Below are positions 11,323 to 24,400 of a stretch of 64,000 nt of DNA, in pieces. The DNA is from Tetrapyrgos nigripes. Taxonomy: Eukaryota; Basidiomycota; Agaricomycetes; Agaricales; Campanellaceae. Each line of letters starts with the position of its first letter. The first letter of the stretch is position 1. The position numbers and the translations under genes are program-made. Where the stretch lies: NCBI GenBank assembly GCA_013368315.1, contig JAACJM010000004.1:558001-622000 (forward strand). The letters are read 5' to 3'. Under the pieces are notes generated by a model. The model searched no databases. It was not told where the DNA came from and saw nothing but the letters and a program-made list of their open reading frames with translations.

Positions 11323-12096
11323 AGATAGAGATAGTTTTGAATCCTTTGATGGACAATACGTTTGGGTATACATTGAAAAGGCAGGCTGGTGGATATATTG
11401 GATGTTGTCGACTTACTACTGTACTTATTTGCAGATTAATCCTGGAATTTCATCGATAATTCGTTCTAGAGGAAGTGCGGGCAAACGCAGGCCTTGTTAC
11501 GATTTGTTCCAATTGAAGTTTGATGTGCTGGCGTCTTCTTTTGTCGTCGCTGTGGTCATCAATGTACAGGTCATCGTACGTTGCTGCTTTAGTTTTGAGT
11601 TTGTATCAGGTTGTCTCGCAGGCGTCAGTGCAACGTTAACCCGAAAGTCTAGACCTTTTTGTGGAGGAGGACTATTACCCGGGCTAGGATCAATGACTGA
11701 TGCGCTGAGGCCCGGGAGGCATCCCGATGTAGGCCTATGTACATTCCGAGTGCACCGCGCCTTGATGAAGTGCTATGAAGCGGCGAGACGTCATGTTTTA
11801 TTATCTCCGGTGTTTACCACTCCCTCCATGGTCTGGAACGCGTTCCGGCCACATAGACTGCTCGAGATTCTGTCTTGACCTCGCAAAAGTGCCAGCTAGA
11901 CTCTGTGACGGCTGAGTGGCTATGGGCGATTGGGCAATATGTCCGCGTATAAATACAGAGGTAGGCGTCTGGAATATCCCTGTACAAATCTCTTTGAGCA
12001 ACCACCCAACAGAGAACTCCAACGACTACTACTAGTCTCGCAAACAAACTACTTCAACCGCTCCTACTCTCGCAACAAACTACTCCTACCTACAGC
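11323..12096. other. Intergenic; 3' flank of LCB1 and promoter of a possible small gene
   Basis: A 158-codon open stretch at 11402-11878 has an ATG but no recognisable domain and no similarity to its neighbours; I consider it chance. A TATA box, TATAAATA at 11948-11955, is followed by a CA/CT-rich leader leading to the ATG at 12097. Confidence 0.4.
11948..11955 (+). promoter_or_regulatory. TATA box
   Basis: A perfect TATAAATA lies about 150 bp before the small ORF at 12097. The same octamer precedes the metallothionein gene at 51485-51492. Confidence 0.45.
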
Positions 12097-12278
12097 ATGT
12101 ACAACACTATCGTGGCCAGCCGTACCGTGCGTTCTTCTGCGTTTCATTTTGTCGCATTTTACTGACAATTCTCCAGCCTCTGCTCATTTGGGGTAGCATA
12201 CAAGCATCACTGGCATATTTCGTCATAACGCAGAACTCAAAAACCAGGTACGTGGTGCAGTCATCTCCTGTTGGTTGA
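12097..12278 (+). CDS. Hypothetical 43-aa ORF, two exons
   Basis: Downstream of a TATAAATA box and a leader rich in CAAC/CTAC words. Exon 1 (12097-12126) is MYNTIVASRT. A 50-bp intron (12127-12176, GTGCGT..CTCCAG) leads to exon 2, PLLIWGSIQASLAYFVITQN and a short polar tail, ending TGA at 12276-12278. There is a hydrophobic central stretch and no cysteine pattern. I do not recognise it. An alternative donor at 12248 (GTACGTGG) could extend it in another way. The promoter is the strongest evidence; the protein is uncertain. Confidence 0.25.
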
Positions 12279-12780
12279 AAGTACCGACATCCTACATAGT
12301 CCTTTTAGGGCCACGCAGCTGAAGAGCATTCGCTCACCAGCGACATTGCACTGATTGTGTTCTGATTCTGGAACGTGTAACACTTCGATAGAGAGCGGCC
12401 ACCGCATCAGGTCGGGTCCGTGTGGAATTTGCGTTAGGGCAAACATCGTAAACGGTGCCCCGAAGATCCTCTACACCAGTACTGTATAACTATATATTTT
12501 TACTCACTTTAATCGAATTTTTCTGGTGTGCCCAGATAGCCGGAACCATTTTTGAATGCGAAAAGGAGACTCCAGTTGACTCCAGCTCACCATGGCGATT
12601 TATTCTTGATCTGTTTTTGGAAATTTTCGGCTTGCAGAGGGGGAGGCACAAATATATTAATTTAGGTTACGTAACACGACTAATCCGAGAACAAAGTATG
12701 TCAGAAGAAAAAGCCCCTTATACTTGCTGCCTTGTATTTCTTGCTCTTTAACCGTTCCCCCCTTCTCCTTCCCATGCAAA
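12279..12780. other. Intergenic, upstream of the kinase
   Basis: No ORF is supported here. The part directly before the kinase start (12700-12780) is pyrimidine-rich, as in many fungal leaders. Confidence 0.5.
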
Positions 12781-14452
<1,672 letters not shown>

Positions 14453-15175
14453 CAGCTATGAAGACGCACATCGTGCGCCACAGCCATGGCTGAAAACGTC
14501 ACACTACTGCTACTGTTATACTCTAATCCTAGTATCATATGCTTTACCATCGCTGGTTGAGACTAATCTTAGGGGTTTGTCTTATGAACTCGTCTTTCGC
14601 TGGTGCTGGAACGCAATCCTATTTGCTACCTTCGCTGCTGTCGCAGCATTTTGCATATTCCATTCCACTTACCTCTTTGTTTCCCCCCTTTAATCGTCGC
14701 GAAATAGCACGATAAGTTACGATCTGGATCATTTTTGCGTGTACCCCTTCTCCCCCCCTCTCGTTACCCATCTTGCATGACACCGATATCCTTATGCGTC
14801 AACTGTGTGTTTCTTTTTTCCTTCTTGGCACGTCAATGGGCTCTCATCTGTATAGTTGCATCTGCAAGCATATCATCACTATTACTTACACTCACCTCAT
14901 CGGAATTCAACGGTCATTTCCTGGATATGTTGCATACCTTTTTCTGTTCTACTGTTTTAGGCTTTTTTAGCCACGTTGTGGCGTGTTGCGGACCTTCATT
15001 CGCGGAACCGAAATACCCGCTCGTTGGTACGATTTCTTTTCTCAGAATATCTACACGCGCACGCGAGTGATGTATGTTGTAGTCTATCTCATAACCCGGG
15101 TCTCTTTAGCCACGCAAGGCCTCAGGAATGATTTTACATCTACGTAAACATTGTATATTGCTGCTGTTGAGGATC
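14453..15175. other. Convergent intergenic region
   Basis: Lies between the ends of the kinase (+) and the dehydrogenase (-). It is T- and CT-rich, with no supported gene. Open stretches at 14163-14693 and 14735-15070 overlap UTR and show only low-complexity hydrophobic translations. Confidence 0.5.
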
Positions 15176-16907
15176 CTACACCTTGATGACCGCTTTACTC
15201 TGTTGACCCATGAGATGAGAGTTCGGTCTCGTTACGCAGAAAACACTCACGAAATGAGATCCCTTCGCAACATACTGGAATGCTTCCTTTGCTTGTCCAA
15301 AAGTGTATACCTAGGGTAATAAAAGAAAAAACAACAGTCAGATAAATAAAAAAAACAACAGTCAGCGTAAGCTTCTTCAAGACTGAATACGAGAAAAGAT
15401 ACACCATCTACGCACCTTGTCAATGACTGGTTTAATCTTCTTCAGATCAAATAGCCTGTTCATATCCTCGAATTGCTCTTTATTCCCGACGAATACTCCT
15501 CGTACTGTGCAGCCTGCATAAAGAATTGCTTTGGCTACGTCGTAATCCGACTGCGCGTCGTCCTTCTTGTTGTAGTCGGAGAGGTAACCAATGATTGAGA
15601 CGACGCCGCCCCTAAGGGAAAAATGCGAGTAAGTTGATTGTAAGTAATCACCAAAAGCCATGACTCTGCTCACATCTTACAGGATGCGATTGATTTCGGG
15701 AGGGCTAGGAGTGTGCATTGAGGTCAGAGCCTGTTCAGAACACGACGAGATTCACTGAAAGAACTCACTATCCTTCCCACCAATCTCAATGACATGATCC
15801 ACACCCCTTCCACCGGTAATCTTTTGCACCTCTTTCTCCCAATCTGGTGTTGTACGATAATTTACAAGATGATGTGCGCCTAGTTCTTTGCATCTGGCGA
15901 GTTTAGCGTCGGAAGAGGAGGTACAGATTGTGGTACAGCCTGCAGCGAGAGCGATCTGGAGAGTTGTGGGGGATTCGGTCAGTACTATCAAGTACGTGCA
16001 TGAAGTATGGCTAGAAACGAAACGCACTTGCAAGCCAGCAATCGAGCATCCTCCGGTTCCTAGAAGGAGGACAGTATCGCCTGCCTTGAGCATAGGCTCA
16101 TAACCATACAAGCAATTGTCTGTACCCGAGTTAGTCTACATGTAGCATGAGCAAATGATAGCATGTACATGCAGTCAAAGGAGCAACAGGCAACGTGCAA
16201 GCTTCTTCATCCGTCAGATAAGAAGGGGTGGCGACGAGGTCTTCAGCACCAAAAGCTTGGTATTCGCATAAAAATCCATCTCGCCCTGCACCACAAGTGG
16301 GTGCAGAGACGGCCTTGTAGTTGATCTTGCCTGCATGGAAGCCTGGGGCGAAGATGGGTAGCTATGAATCATTGTAAACAGTGGGCTTCAGCGTTTCAAG
16401 ATGAGAGGGACTTACAACACGGTCTCCAACTTTCCACTTGATAGGTTCACTGTCTGGAAGTGATGGACCGATGGCTACGACTGAAAGCGACGCGTCCGAA
16501 GTTGGTACGACGTCTTTCTGTTTATCGAAAGATAGAGGAAGAACGTAAGTAAAGCGGCGATACATCATTGGGAGGCTGATGGATACTAGCCTTTGGCTGG
16601 AAAGTGTGAAGTCAGTTTTTCACGCGCTTTCTGGAACGGAGCGGATCCTCACCTTCGCTGGATTGGGATAGCTATCGGTGGCAATTTGCACGTCTCGAGC
16701 GTTCAAAGTAACTGCATGGACCTAAAAAACACAACATAAAATGAGTGAGCCAATCGAGAGAAGGTACGGACTTGATACCTTGACAAGCACCTGTCCCGGA
16801 CCTGGCTCTGGTACGGATACATTCTCCTGAAGTGTCAGGCCTTCAAGAGACTCGTCCGTTGAACTGATGATCCAGCGTTTTATAAATTTTGGGACTGCCA
16901 TTGTCAT
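15176..16907 (-). CDS. Zinc-type (MDR) alcohol dehydrogenase-like oxidoreductase
   Basis: Medium-chain NAD(P)-dependent dehydrogenase/reductase. The start at 16907-16905 gives MTMAVPKFIKRWII, then VPEPGPGQVLVK. The catalytic domain includes DVVPTSDASLSVVAIG and WKVGDRV. The nucleotide-binding domain shows LKAGDTVLLLGTGGCSIAGL, IALAAGCTTICTSSSDAKLA, LGAHHLVNYRT and GGRGVDHVIEIGG; then come GGVVSIIGYLSDY and AKAILYAGCTVRGVFVGN, ending AFQYVAKGSHF/SKAVIKV with TAG at 15178-15176. Phe-Gly-Gln-type C-terminal motifs match fungal quinone-reductase or alcohol-dehydrogenase relatives. The structural-zinc cysteine cluster is not visible. Substrate cannot be inferred. There are about seven introns. Confidence 0.87.
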
Positions 16908-17034
16908 GGTGTGGTTTAGGATGGAGAGGTTATGATATCATCTCCCTCGTATACGTAGCCTTTTGAACCCTTAGCCGGAAGAACTTTCTACGCCCATTTT
17001 GCAATTCCTACTCACCATAGGGTCAACGTTTTAA

Positions 17035-17423
17035 TTACAGCCGTCTTGCGTATGCAGGTATCGGGAGCGAAGGAAGAAGAGAGGAAGGCTTCGCGTCCAG
17101 CAACTTGAAAGGCAAATAACGCGTAGAGAAATCGCGGAACCCTTTATCCAGACGATCTAGAGGGGTGAAAGCAATGCCGTTAAAACCTAACAAGAGAAAA
17201 TAACGCGTCAACAAAGTACACGCGACGACCAAACCTAGTCTCTTGTAGGACAGACAGTAATAACGATCATCAGAAATGATATCGGTATTTGGGTTAGACG
17301 TAGCCCTTTGATACTTACTTGTGTTCAAAATTGTAGCTCTCCCAGTACCTTCTCTCGGTTTCTATGTACTGGTATTTCACGTCGTTTCAACTCGCAAGCC
17401 TCTTTTTTGCCGGTTCCCGGCAT
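17035..17423 (-). CDS. Hypothetical short protein, uncertain
   Basis: A possible small gene divergent from the dehydrogenase. A candidate start at 17423-17421 gives MPGTGKKEACELKRREIPVH. The last exon reads GFNGIAFTPLDRLDKGFRDF and ends SLPIPAYARRL with TAA at 17037-17035. The joining introns are ambiguous. A strong acceptor, TTCTCTTGTTAG, lies inside the 44-bp repeat copy at 17182-17225. I do not recognise the family. Confidence 0.3.
17182..17225 (+). repeat. 44-bp perfect direct repeat, copy 1
   Basis: The sequence beginning AAAACCTAACAAGAG and ending GTACACGCGA is identical to the copy at 18540-18583. It contains an MCB box (ACGCGT). Here it overlaps the apparent intron acceptor of the minus-strand ORF. 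Confidence 0.9.
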
Positions 17424-17540
17424 CGCAGGCGGGGCCTAAGAGTCGTAGGAGTCACATCCCTTATCCTCTACCCTCAACGTGTCTCACATCGTGCCCAAGT
17501 TATACGTCGTGCCTTTCTTTGACTGCACTTTCTTACCATT

Positions 17541-18134
17541 GCGCAGGTATTTTCGAAATCCACTCGGGCATCTAAATCACAGGAGCTATTCGATACAACA
17601 ATCTCTCAAGATAGGCGATACCACTCAATTGTCACCAAGAAAGAGAAAGGAACTCCTCTCACTGAGCGAGACAGGGAGTATATGACTGAAGTATTAGTTC
17701 AGCTGTCCTCGATACATTGGGAACGCGATGATCAAGGTAACTTCCTACCTGTTGAAGGGAGGCTCCCACCAATGGCAATGCTTGATGACTCTAGGCGTTT
17801 TGGTCCGTTCCCTGGGGTGTGTCTTCGTATCCCGTTTCCGTTGTGTCTCAGTCCTAGCTCAAGATGGTTTAACTTTATAGGTAGTGCCCTATCAGCCAGA
17901 ATATGGCGATTGTCACCGATACACCTTCTCCGGATCCTGGCTCAAACTCGTTGTCTGGAACATCAAATCGCCGATGACCAACCCACCGAGGCTTTGGATC
18001 TTGAGAGGGAGGGAATCACCCTTACTGCCCCGATAATGAATGGAGGTGGATTCGATCCGAAGGAGGTTCCCCTGTATCCTGGCGGGTTTACTATCTGTGT
18101 GACCTACCCTCGGCAGCGAAGACGTAGAGGCTGC
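17541..18134 (+). pseudogene. Unrecognised gene fragment between the 44-bp repeats, frame broken
   Basis: A coding-like stretch follows an acceptor at about 17545: VFSKSTRASKSQELF, GTPLTERDREYMTEVL, SIHWERDDQGNFLPVEGRLP, MAMLDDSRRFGPFPG. An intron (about 17817-17880) leads to VVPYQPEYGDCHRYTFSGSW, LKLVVWNIKSPMTNPPRLWI. The frame then breaks at a GGG in TTGAGAGGGAGGG near 18000-18015. With one G fewer it would read on as NHPYCPDNEWRWIRSEGG, SPVSWRVYYLCDLPSAAKT and stop at about 18134. No ATG-bearing first exon was found. I do not know the family. It could be a truncated insertion, or a real gene with a sequencing error. Confidence 0.4.
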
Positions 18135-18539
18135 GTAGGTCGTGCAGAGCAATTCGAGAGTAAGATTTTTACTTTCCCTGATGTTAATGGAGGAGTGGAA
18201 CGCATCCAGTTGACGCTGCCACCAAGGCACGCAACATAGGTTCCTCATTAAGATCCAACAGTACGATCACTGCGGCTACGTGGACTCGTTCTTGTCAAGA
18301 TCTTGTTACTTTGCTACTTCAAGTTGATGGTTCTACCATCAGTGGGCTCTTTTGTATAACATTGTACATATCTACCAAATATCTACTTTGAAGTCAGTAT
18401 TTATTTCTAAACCAACCACCGAGCCCTTTCATAGATTGTACAGCGACACAGATTCGGAACGGGACTGTGGGGACCTCTGAGAGTAATAAATGCCAGAACG
18501 CAATCTGAAAGGACCATTTAGCCTCAGGGTTGCTGTGTC

Positions 18540-18583
18540 AAAACCTAACAAGAGAAAATAACGCGTCAACAAAGTACACGCGA
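18540..18583 (+). repeat. 44-bp perfect direct repeat, copy 2, in the UNG promoter
   Basis: Identical to 17182-17225, spacing 1358 bp. This copy ends 15 bp before the uracil-DNA glycosylase start codon and carries the ACGCGT box at 18561-18566. Confidence 0.9.
18561..18566 (+). promoter_or_regulatory. MCB box (ACGCGT), candidate MBF site
   Basis: ACGCGTCA lies 33 bp upstream of the uracil-DNA glycosylase ATG. MCB boxes bind the MBF cell-cycle factor and drive G1/S expression of DNA-synthesis and repair genes in fungi, which fits this gene. Confidence 0.5.
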
Positions 18584-18598
18584 TCTTCAACCACCACC

Positions 18599-20014
18599 AT
18601 GCCCAAGGCGATCAAGGAAGTTCAAGGAAATACACTCAACAACTTCATCAAGGTGACTGCATCCACAAGGGTGAAAAGGACTGCTACCACTCTAAGGTTT
18701 GTTTCTCTTCTCAGTCGTCGACCAATCAGTTCTGATATATCGTATCCAGCTCTTCCTCTATCTCTACCTCGAGCGCATCCGGAGAAAACTCATCCCAAGT
18801 AACCGCTGTTTCCTCCAGCTCGACATTAGTGGAAGCTTCGCCTCTAGAACTCGATGCTACAGTCGCTGTTCAACTTGAGACGCTAGAACAAGACACGATG
18901 GGCAAGTCTTGGTATAATGCGCTGAAAGATGAGTTTGAGAAGGATTACTTTCGCAAGGTGTGATTTTCTCTTGTATTTCCTTTGACATAAGTAGCTGATT
19001 CCTCGTTGAAGTTGAAAGGCTTTCTGGAAACAGAACTCAAATCGCACACTGTCTATCCTTCCTGTGAGTATCAGCATCTCTCACTCGGCAATGGTCTCAT
19101 GATTTTTAACAAATCCTCCAGTACAAAATGTCTACTCCTGGTCGCGCCTGACGCCTCTAAACTCCGTCAAAGTAGTCATACTAGGACAGGTTGGGCGCTC
19201 TTCTTCGCCCCATTTTCAAAAAGTTTACTCACCAGCTCTTTTTCTAGGATCCCTATCATAATGTTGGACAAGCTCATGGTTAGTTGCATCTTTACCTCTC
19301 ACTTCGCTCTGATCGACCTGAGCTAACTCGATCCAGGCCTATCCTTTTCCGTCCTGCCTCCGACAAAGCCACCCGGTTCGCTTAAAAACATTTACAAGCA
19401 AATGGCTACAGACATTCCCTCCTTTTCTGCACCTAAGCAAGGGTGAGCGATCTTTCGGAATGACTTGCTCGTAATACTCTGCTAATCTAATTTGCTTTCC
19501 GACTTCCTATCCTCAGCGACCTGACCGCTCTAGCTAAACTCGGTGTCCTCTGGCTCAATACGTCGTTAACCGTCCAGGCTCATAAAGCGGGCTCGCATTC
19601 GGGTAAAGGATGGGAAACGTTTACTGCAAAGGCTCTCAAAGCTGTAGTGTCTCGCCCAGAGAGTAGTGGCGTCGTATTCATGGCTTGGGGTCTCCCTGCT
19701 CAGAAGACGTGCGACAAAATTGGTATTGACCAGGTATGTCTTGTCCTCGATCCTCATATTCGAGATGCTGATGCTTGTTTCTTCTAGACGAAACACCTTG
19801 TTCTGAAGTGAGTGTCCCTTTCTCTTTTGACTTTTTTTTGAGCATGAATGCAATTGACTGGTTAATTTCTAGATCCGCCCATCCCTCTCCGTTGTCCGCT
19901 CATCGAGGGTTTCTTGGGAACAATCACTTCAAGCTAGCGAATGAGTGGCTTGTCCGGAAGTATGGGGAAGGGGCTGAGATTGATTGGGCAGTGTTGAGCC
20001 GTTCGGAGTCATAG
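18599..20014 (+). CDS. UNG1: Uracil-DNA glycosylase
   Basis: Base-excision repair enzyme that removes uracil from DNA. The ATG at 18599 gives [20 protein letters not shown], and a Ser-rich linker follows after an intron. The catalytic domain shows [47 protein letters not shown] (water-activating Asp loop, split by an intron) and GQAHGLSFSV. Next come [62 protein letters not shown] and [19 protein letters not shown] (DNA-minor-groove loop). It ends AVLSRSES with TAG at 20012-20014. All family-1 UDG motifs are intact. About six introns fit. Confidence 0.95.
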
Positions 20015-20258
20015 GCTTTTGTTCAAGGATCTACTGGTTTTTGCAGAGTGTTCGAGTTTGTTCTATGGCGTTCCTGATTTGCATAGGGTTTTGTACATGT
20101 CCAGCTTGCTTTCTTGTATCTATATGACTATCTCATTTGTGTTGCTCTCACTCATCCTTCGTCTCGCTGCCCTGGACCTCAATGAATCAACACGATGAGA
20201 ATAATGTAAAGAATGTCTAGGTTCAAAATTCCTAATGTAGGATAAAGTACCTGGTCCG

Positions 20259-21214
20259 TCAAACCAACTTCTTAACCTCCTCCTTAACCTCTTCTATCTT
20301 GGTGTCAGCAGCAGTCTTCACCTCCTCAGCTTTCTGCTGTCCAACCTTGACAGCCTCCAAAACACGGTCCTCGGCCTTCTTCGAAACCTCCTGCCCAAAA
20401 CCCAACGTCTCCCTAAGCTTCAACCCCGTACTATCCTGAATCTTCCCAACCACAGTCTCAGTCCCACTATGCAAACTAGCCCGTCCACTAGCCGTAGCTT
20501 CTTTCAGTCGTTCCCAAGTCATACGCGAATGGGCGTTAGCAGTAGCGTGTTTTTCAGCCAAAGTTGGGAAATAGGTTTCTTCTACGGAGGAGAGGTACTC
20601 CGAGAGGTTGGTAGTGGTTTTGGGAAGGAAGTGGTTCATTGAGAGGATGAGGAAGGTGGGAGGGAGGAGGAGACGGATGGGGAGCATGCGGTTTCGACCG
20701 ATTATGGAACCGGAGAGCGTGGCGACACCGACGTAGAGGATTCCGGGGGTTAGAGGTTCTTCGGGGGAGATTATGGACTTGACGCGGTCTAAGAGTTGGT
20801 AGGAATGATTAGTTGGACAATTATGGGTGCAAGATGGATAACATACGTTCCACTGCATGCTCAACTCCAATCCATTTCGAGACCAAACCCTGGACATGAG
20901 CATGTGCTTCTGTGTAGGTCTGTGTGAGCTGTCGTCGTACTATGCCAATTTGCTTTTCGAGTTCTGAAGGGACTTCTTGTACAACAACTTCAGAGGGTGG
21001 TGCTGGATAAATAGGGAGCTAGGAAGTACTGTTGGTCTGGAGGTGCAAACACATGAACAGCACGAGCGAGTACCTTTTCCTTCTCCGTTGACAGAGTGAT
21101 TCCAGCTGCAGCCAAAAGTAATGGCTTTGCGCCTATCCTCCTGTGCTAATCATAGTTCATTAGGTGAATATAGAGAAGAAGAAAAATACTTACTAGCCGC
21201 CTTGCAGCAAACAT
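20259..21214 (-). CDS. MICOS complex subunit MIC26/MIC27 (apolipoprotein O-like)
   Basis: Inner mitochondrial membrane protein that helps form cristae junctions and contacts cardiolipin. The start at 21214-21212 reads MFAARRL, joined by an intron to RIGAKPLLLAAAGITLST. This gives a mitochondrial-type basic N-terminus. Then come LPIYPAPPSEVVVQEVPSEL, TYTEAHAHVQGLVSKWIGVE, RVKSIISPEEPLTPGILYVG and VATLSGSIIGRNRMLPIRLL, LPPTFLILSMNHFLPKT; the two hydrophobic segments and GRNR turn are the family core. The C-terminal part is a charged helical tail ending EEVKEEVKKLV with a stop at 20261-20259. It shares a roughly 200-bp bidirectional promoter region with the gene at 21418. Confidence 0.85.
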
Positions 21215-21417
21215 TTTTGAGATGCGAGTTTGTGAAGACCGGATGATGACGGTGTTTCTTATGTTCTCACGCCTCCTCCTTATCCTGTTACTTGTATTTG
21301 CTTTGAAACTGCTGTCCAACTGCTTTTGTGCTTATTGTATCGTAAGAAACGATCCAAACTCGGGAAATTGAAGGCTGATTTCCTCACAGATATTGATGCT
21401 CTGTAATTGAAAATCTA

Positions 21418-24400
21418 ATGGCTGGAGTTTTCGAGCAAGCGCGTCAAGAGGAAGCTCTCCGGAATCATATCTGGAATATCCTCGAGCCCTATGCGAAGGA
21501 ACATCTTACAACTGACTATGTCGAGTTCACCGAGCAGTCAGTCTCCGAGGTACGCGATTTACACGTCTTTTTGTGTCCATATCCTCACACTTTGTTAGCT
21601 TCTGTCGGAAGCTCTTCGCATCGTACCTCTCGCAGACTCTCATTCTTTTCGGCTTCCAACTGACCCATTTGATACCCTCACGCGTCTCTACTCACTTGAT
21701 TCGCTACCCGACTACCGAGAAAATCCTCTTGCTAATACTCCAGACGTCATTGCGTACTTGAAGTCTTTCTTTGGATCTTTGAAAAGTGGTCCTTCTTCCA
21801 GATCAGAGAGGGCTGTCCTTGATGACACTTGTAAGTCACACATCTTACTTCAAACGGATTATTTTTAATTTTTCATGCAGATGAATCCTTTACACCCCAT
21901 GAAATTCTCATACCCATAATGTCTCGCGTCTCTAGACGAGCAACACCTCGACCAGGCCAAAACGAATCTCGTCGAAAACTGTCAGAGCATCAGTCCATTG
22001 ATAACCTCTTGAAGTCAACTCCCATCAACCTCAAACAAGTTGAAGTGGAAAACTTGACGGAACCTCAGGTTGACGTTGATTCGACTTTGTCAGTCACTAT
22101 GCCTCTTTTTCGACACTCTGGGTCTGACATCGCTTTACTCTCAGGGACCTCACTTTATCTATCACAGCCGAAACCGCTACCGCGTTGAAATCCCTCTTGA
22201 AATCAGCTGGCGCTTTGTCCAGGCCAGACCCCAACTATCGGAATCCATACCTCCATACTTCAAACCCTCCAAACTCAGAAAAATCTCTCGACCTCGTACC
22301 TGGTATCTGGATGTCCATGTCCACCGCTGGGTTTCCAACAGACGATGGGCCCGCGTTGGGATTTACTCCAATCTTTCCACGAAGTAGGAGAGTGGGTGCT
22401 GCACGTGGTCGGAAATCAGAACCTGAGAAAGGCAGGAGAGCGGACTCTATAGGCTCCAGCAAGAGTAGACCTGGAAGTCGTAGTAGAAGCCGACACTCCG
22501 CATCCCCCAACCCCGCAGGGACTTTAGCACCCCCAATTCCAACTTCGATGACAGAGCTCGTGGCTCCAGTTGAGGCTGAAAAGTTCCTGGCAGTGGCTAC
22601 CGCTTCCAAGGTTATTTCAGATAGACCCGGCTTCCAGGAATCTGCAGCGAAACCGATTGACTTGGGCATCATGAAGGTCAAGTTGGAAGAAACTGAAGGC
22701 TTGGGAATTGGTGAGGGTGAACTGTATAAGGAAAACATGGTCGTTGTCAATGGTTGGCGTGAGTCCACGATTTCGCAACTCTCTTCCCAATTTCTTCGTC
22801 TTACGATCTGACCCACAGAAACATACGTTACATCCTCTCCGAGCAAACCCAGCTCTGGCTCGACTACGCCTGCCTCGAGTCAAGAAGACCAGCTTGATCA
22901 ATTGCTGAACGAGTGGAAGTCTTCACCCGATACAGATTTGTCTCCGATTAGTGCGTTGAAAAACTCGAGGATGGGTTCGTGTCATTCCATACTTTCTGCT
23001 GCTTCTTTAAACTGACCCTGCTCGTACAGATGTCCCAGCCATACCGAGATCACGTCGAATTGGAGGTGCGAGCATTACAAAGTCAGAAGGGGCAAAGGTT
23101 AAACGGATTGGAGCGAATAAGAGGCAGGTTTCTTTTCTACAAGTTTCCATGGCTTTATTGTGCTTGACTGACTTTCTCTTGCCTTGTATGTAGTTATGCA
23201 GCTTTCTTGCTCGAATCCTTGCAGAATCACCAGAAGGTTCCTGTACCAGAGGATGAAGAACCGGAGACTGCCAACAAGACAGCTGCAGGCACTGGCCGAC
23301 CACAGACACCAACTAAACCTGGTTCCAACCTGGCTGGAAATGCTGGCGGTACGGGTATCGGTGAAGAATCCTACTCTCCTACCAAATCCTCAATGATAGG
23401 AGAGCCTCCTTCTACACTTGGAGTTCTCGTTCCCGCTCCCGAACCTGAATCTGCTCTCAATCTTGCCTCTGCCACTGCCTCGACGGCCAACATCACCAAA
23501 CTCTCCAGTGGTTTCAACTCAACCTCAGTCGTCGAAGACTTCGGTACCGAACTCCTTGGATTATATCTGCCTACCCTTACAAAGGAAGGGCTGACGAAGG
23601 AAGACGGTGTTCCGGACCCAATAAAAATCATCTTGAAGGAGAAATTGGATGAGAAGGGTTCGGGACCGGCAGGTCAAGGTCCTGGGGCATTGTTGATGGA
23701 AGGTGAGGCAAAGGGAGCGTCGACCCTTACTTTCTAGCTCTTGACATCTCCTTCTATAGTTCCCAATCTGCCGCCACCGACTGAACATCCACCAAATGCC
23801 CTATTCCTCCCAAAAGGATTGGAAGACTTCATTTTACCTCCTGCAAGCAAGAGCAAGACTCCCATGGCGGCGGCGGAACCCACAGGGTCTCATCAATATC
23901 TTAAGAAAGTGAAAGGTATTCGGCCTCTCTCGTTGCAATTGTCTTGGATGTGGGTCTATTTCTGCCTCATACAGGGTCAATTATACAATAGCTCAAATCG
24001 TTTATTAGACCATTCACTGTTCAAGGCGGCCAACTTCCGACTGATCTTGAGGTTACTGGGGTCGATTTGCTGTTGAACGATGTACAGCCAGCTAGTCATG
24101 ACAAGATGTCGATGGAAATAGAGATGCAGACCGGGATGCGATTGAGTGAAGTGAAGAAGAGGGTGAATGAGTTGGTTAAGAGTTGCGGTACTGGTGAGTT
24201 GGAGGAACAGGAACAGGAAGATTTGGATGGCGAAAAGGAAGTAGTCGCAGAAAAATTGGCAAGAAAACACTGGAAACGCTGGGATCGGGATTTGTACTGT
24301 GAACACGGCGTATTTCGGGAAGATCTCTTTCGCTCAGAGATTGTTCTATCTAGAGAGGAACGTAGGAGGTTGTCCGGGCTGGGAGATTTGCTTGAAGAGC

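Noticed and set aside
11402..11878. 158-codon ORF with ATG after LCB1
   Set aside because: No recognisable motif, mixed composition; probably chance in the 3' flank.
22235..22846. 203-codon minus-strand ORF
   Set aside because: Antisense of coding exons of the XPF-like gene; no domain and no start context.
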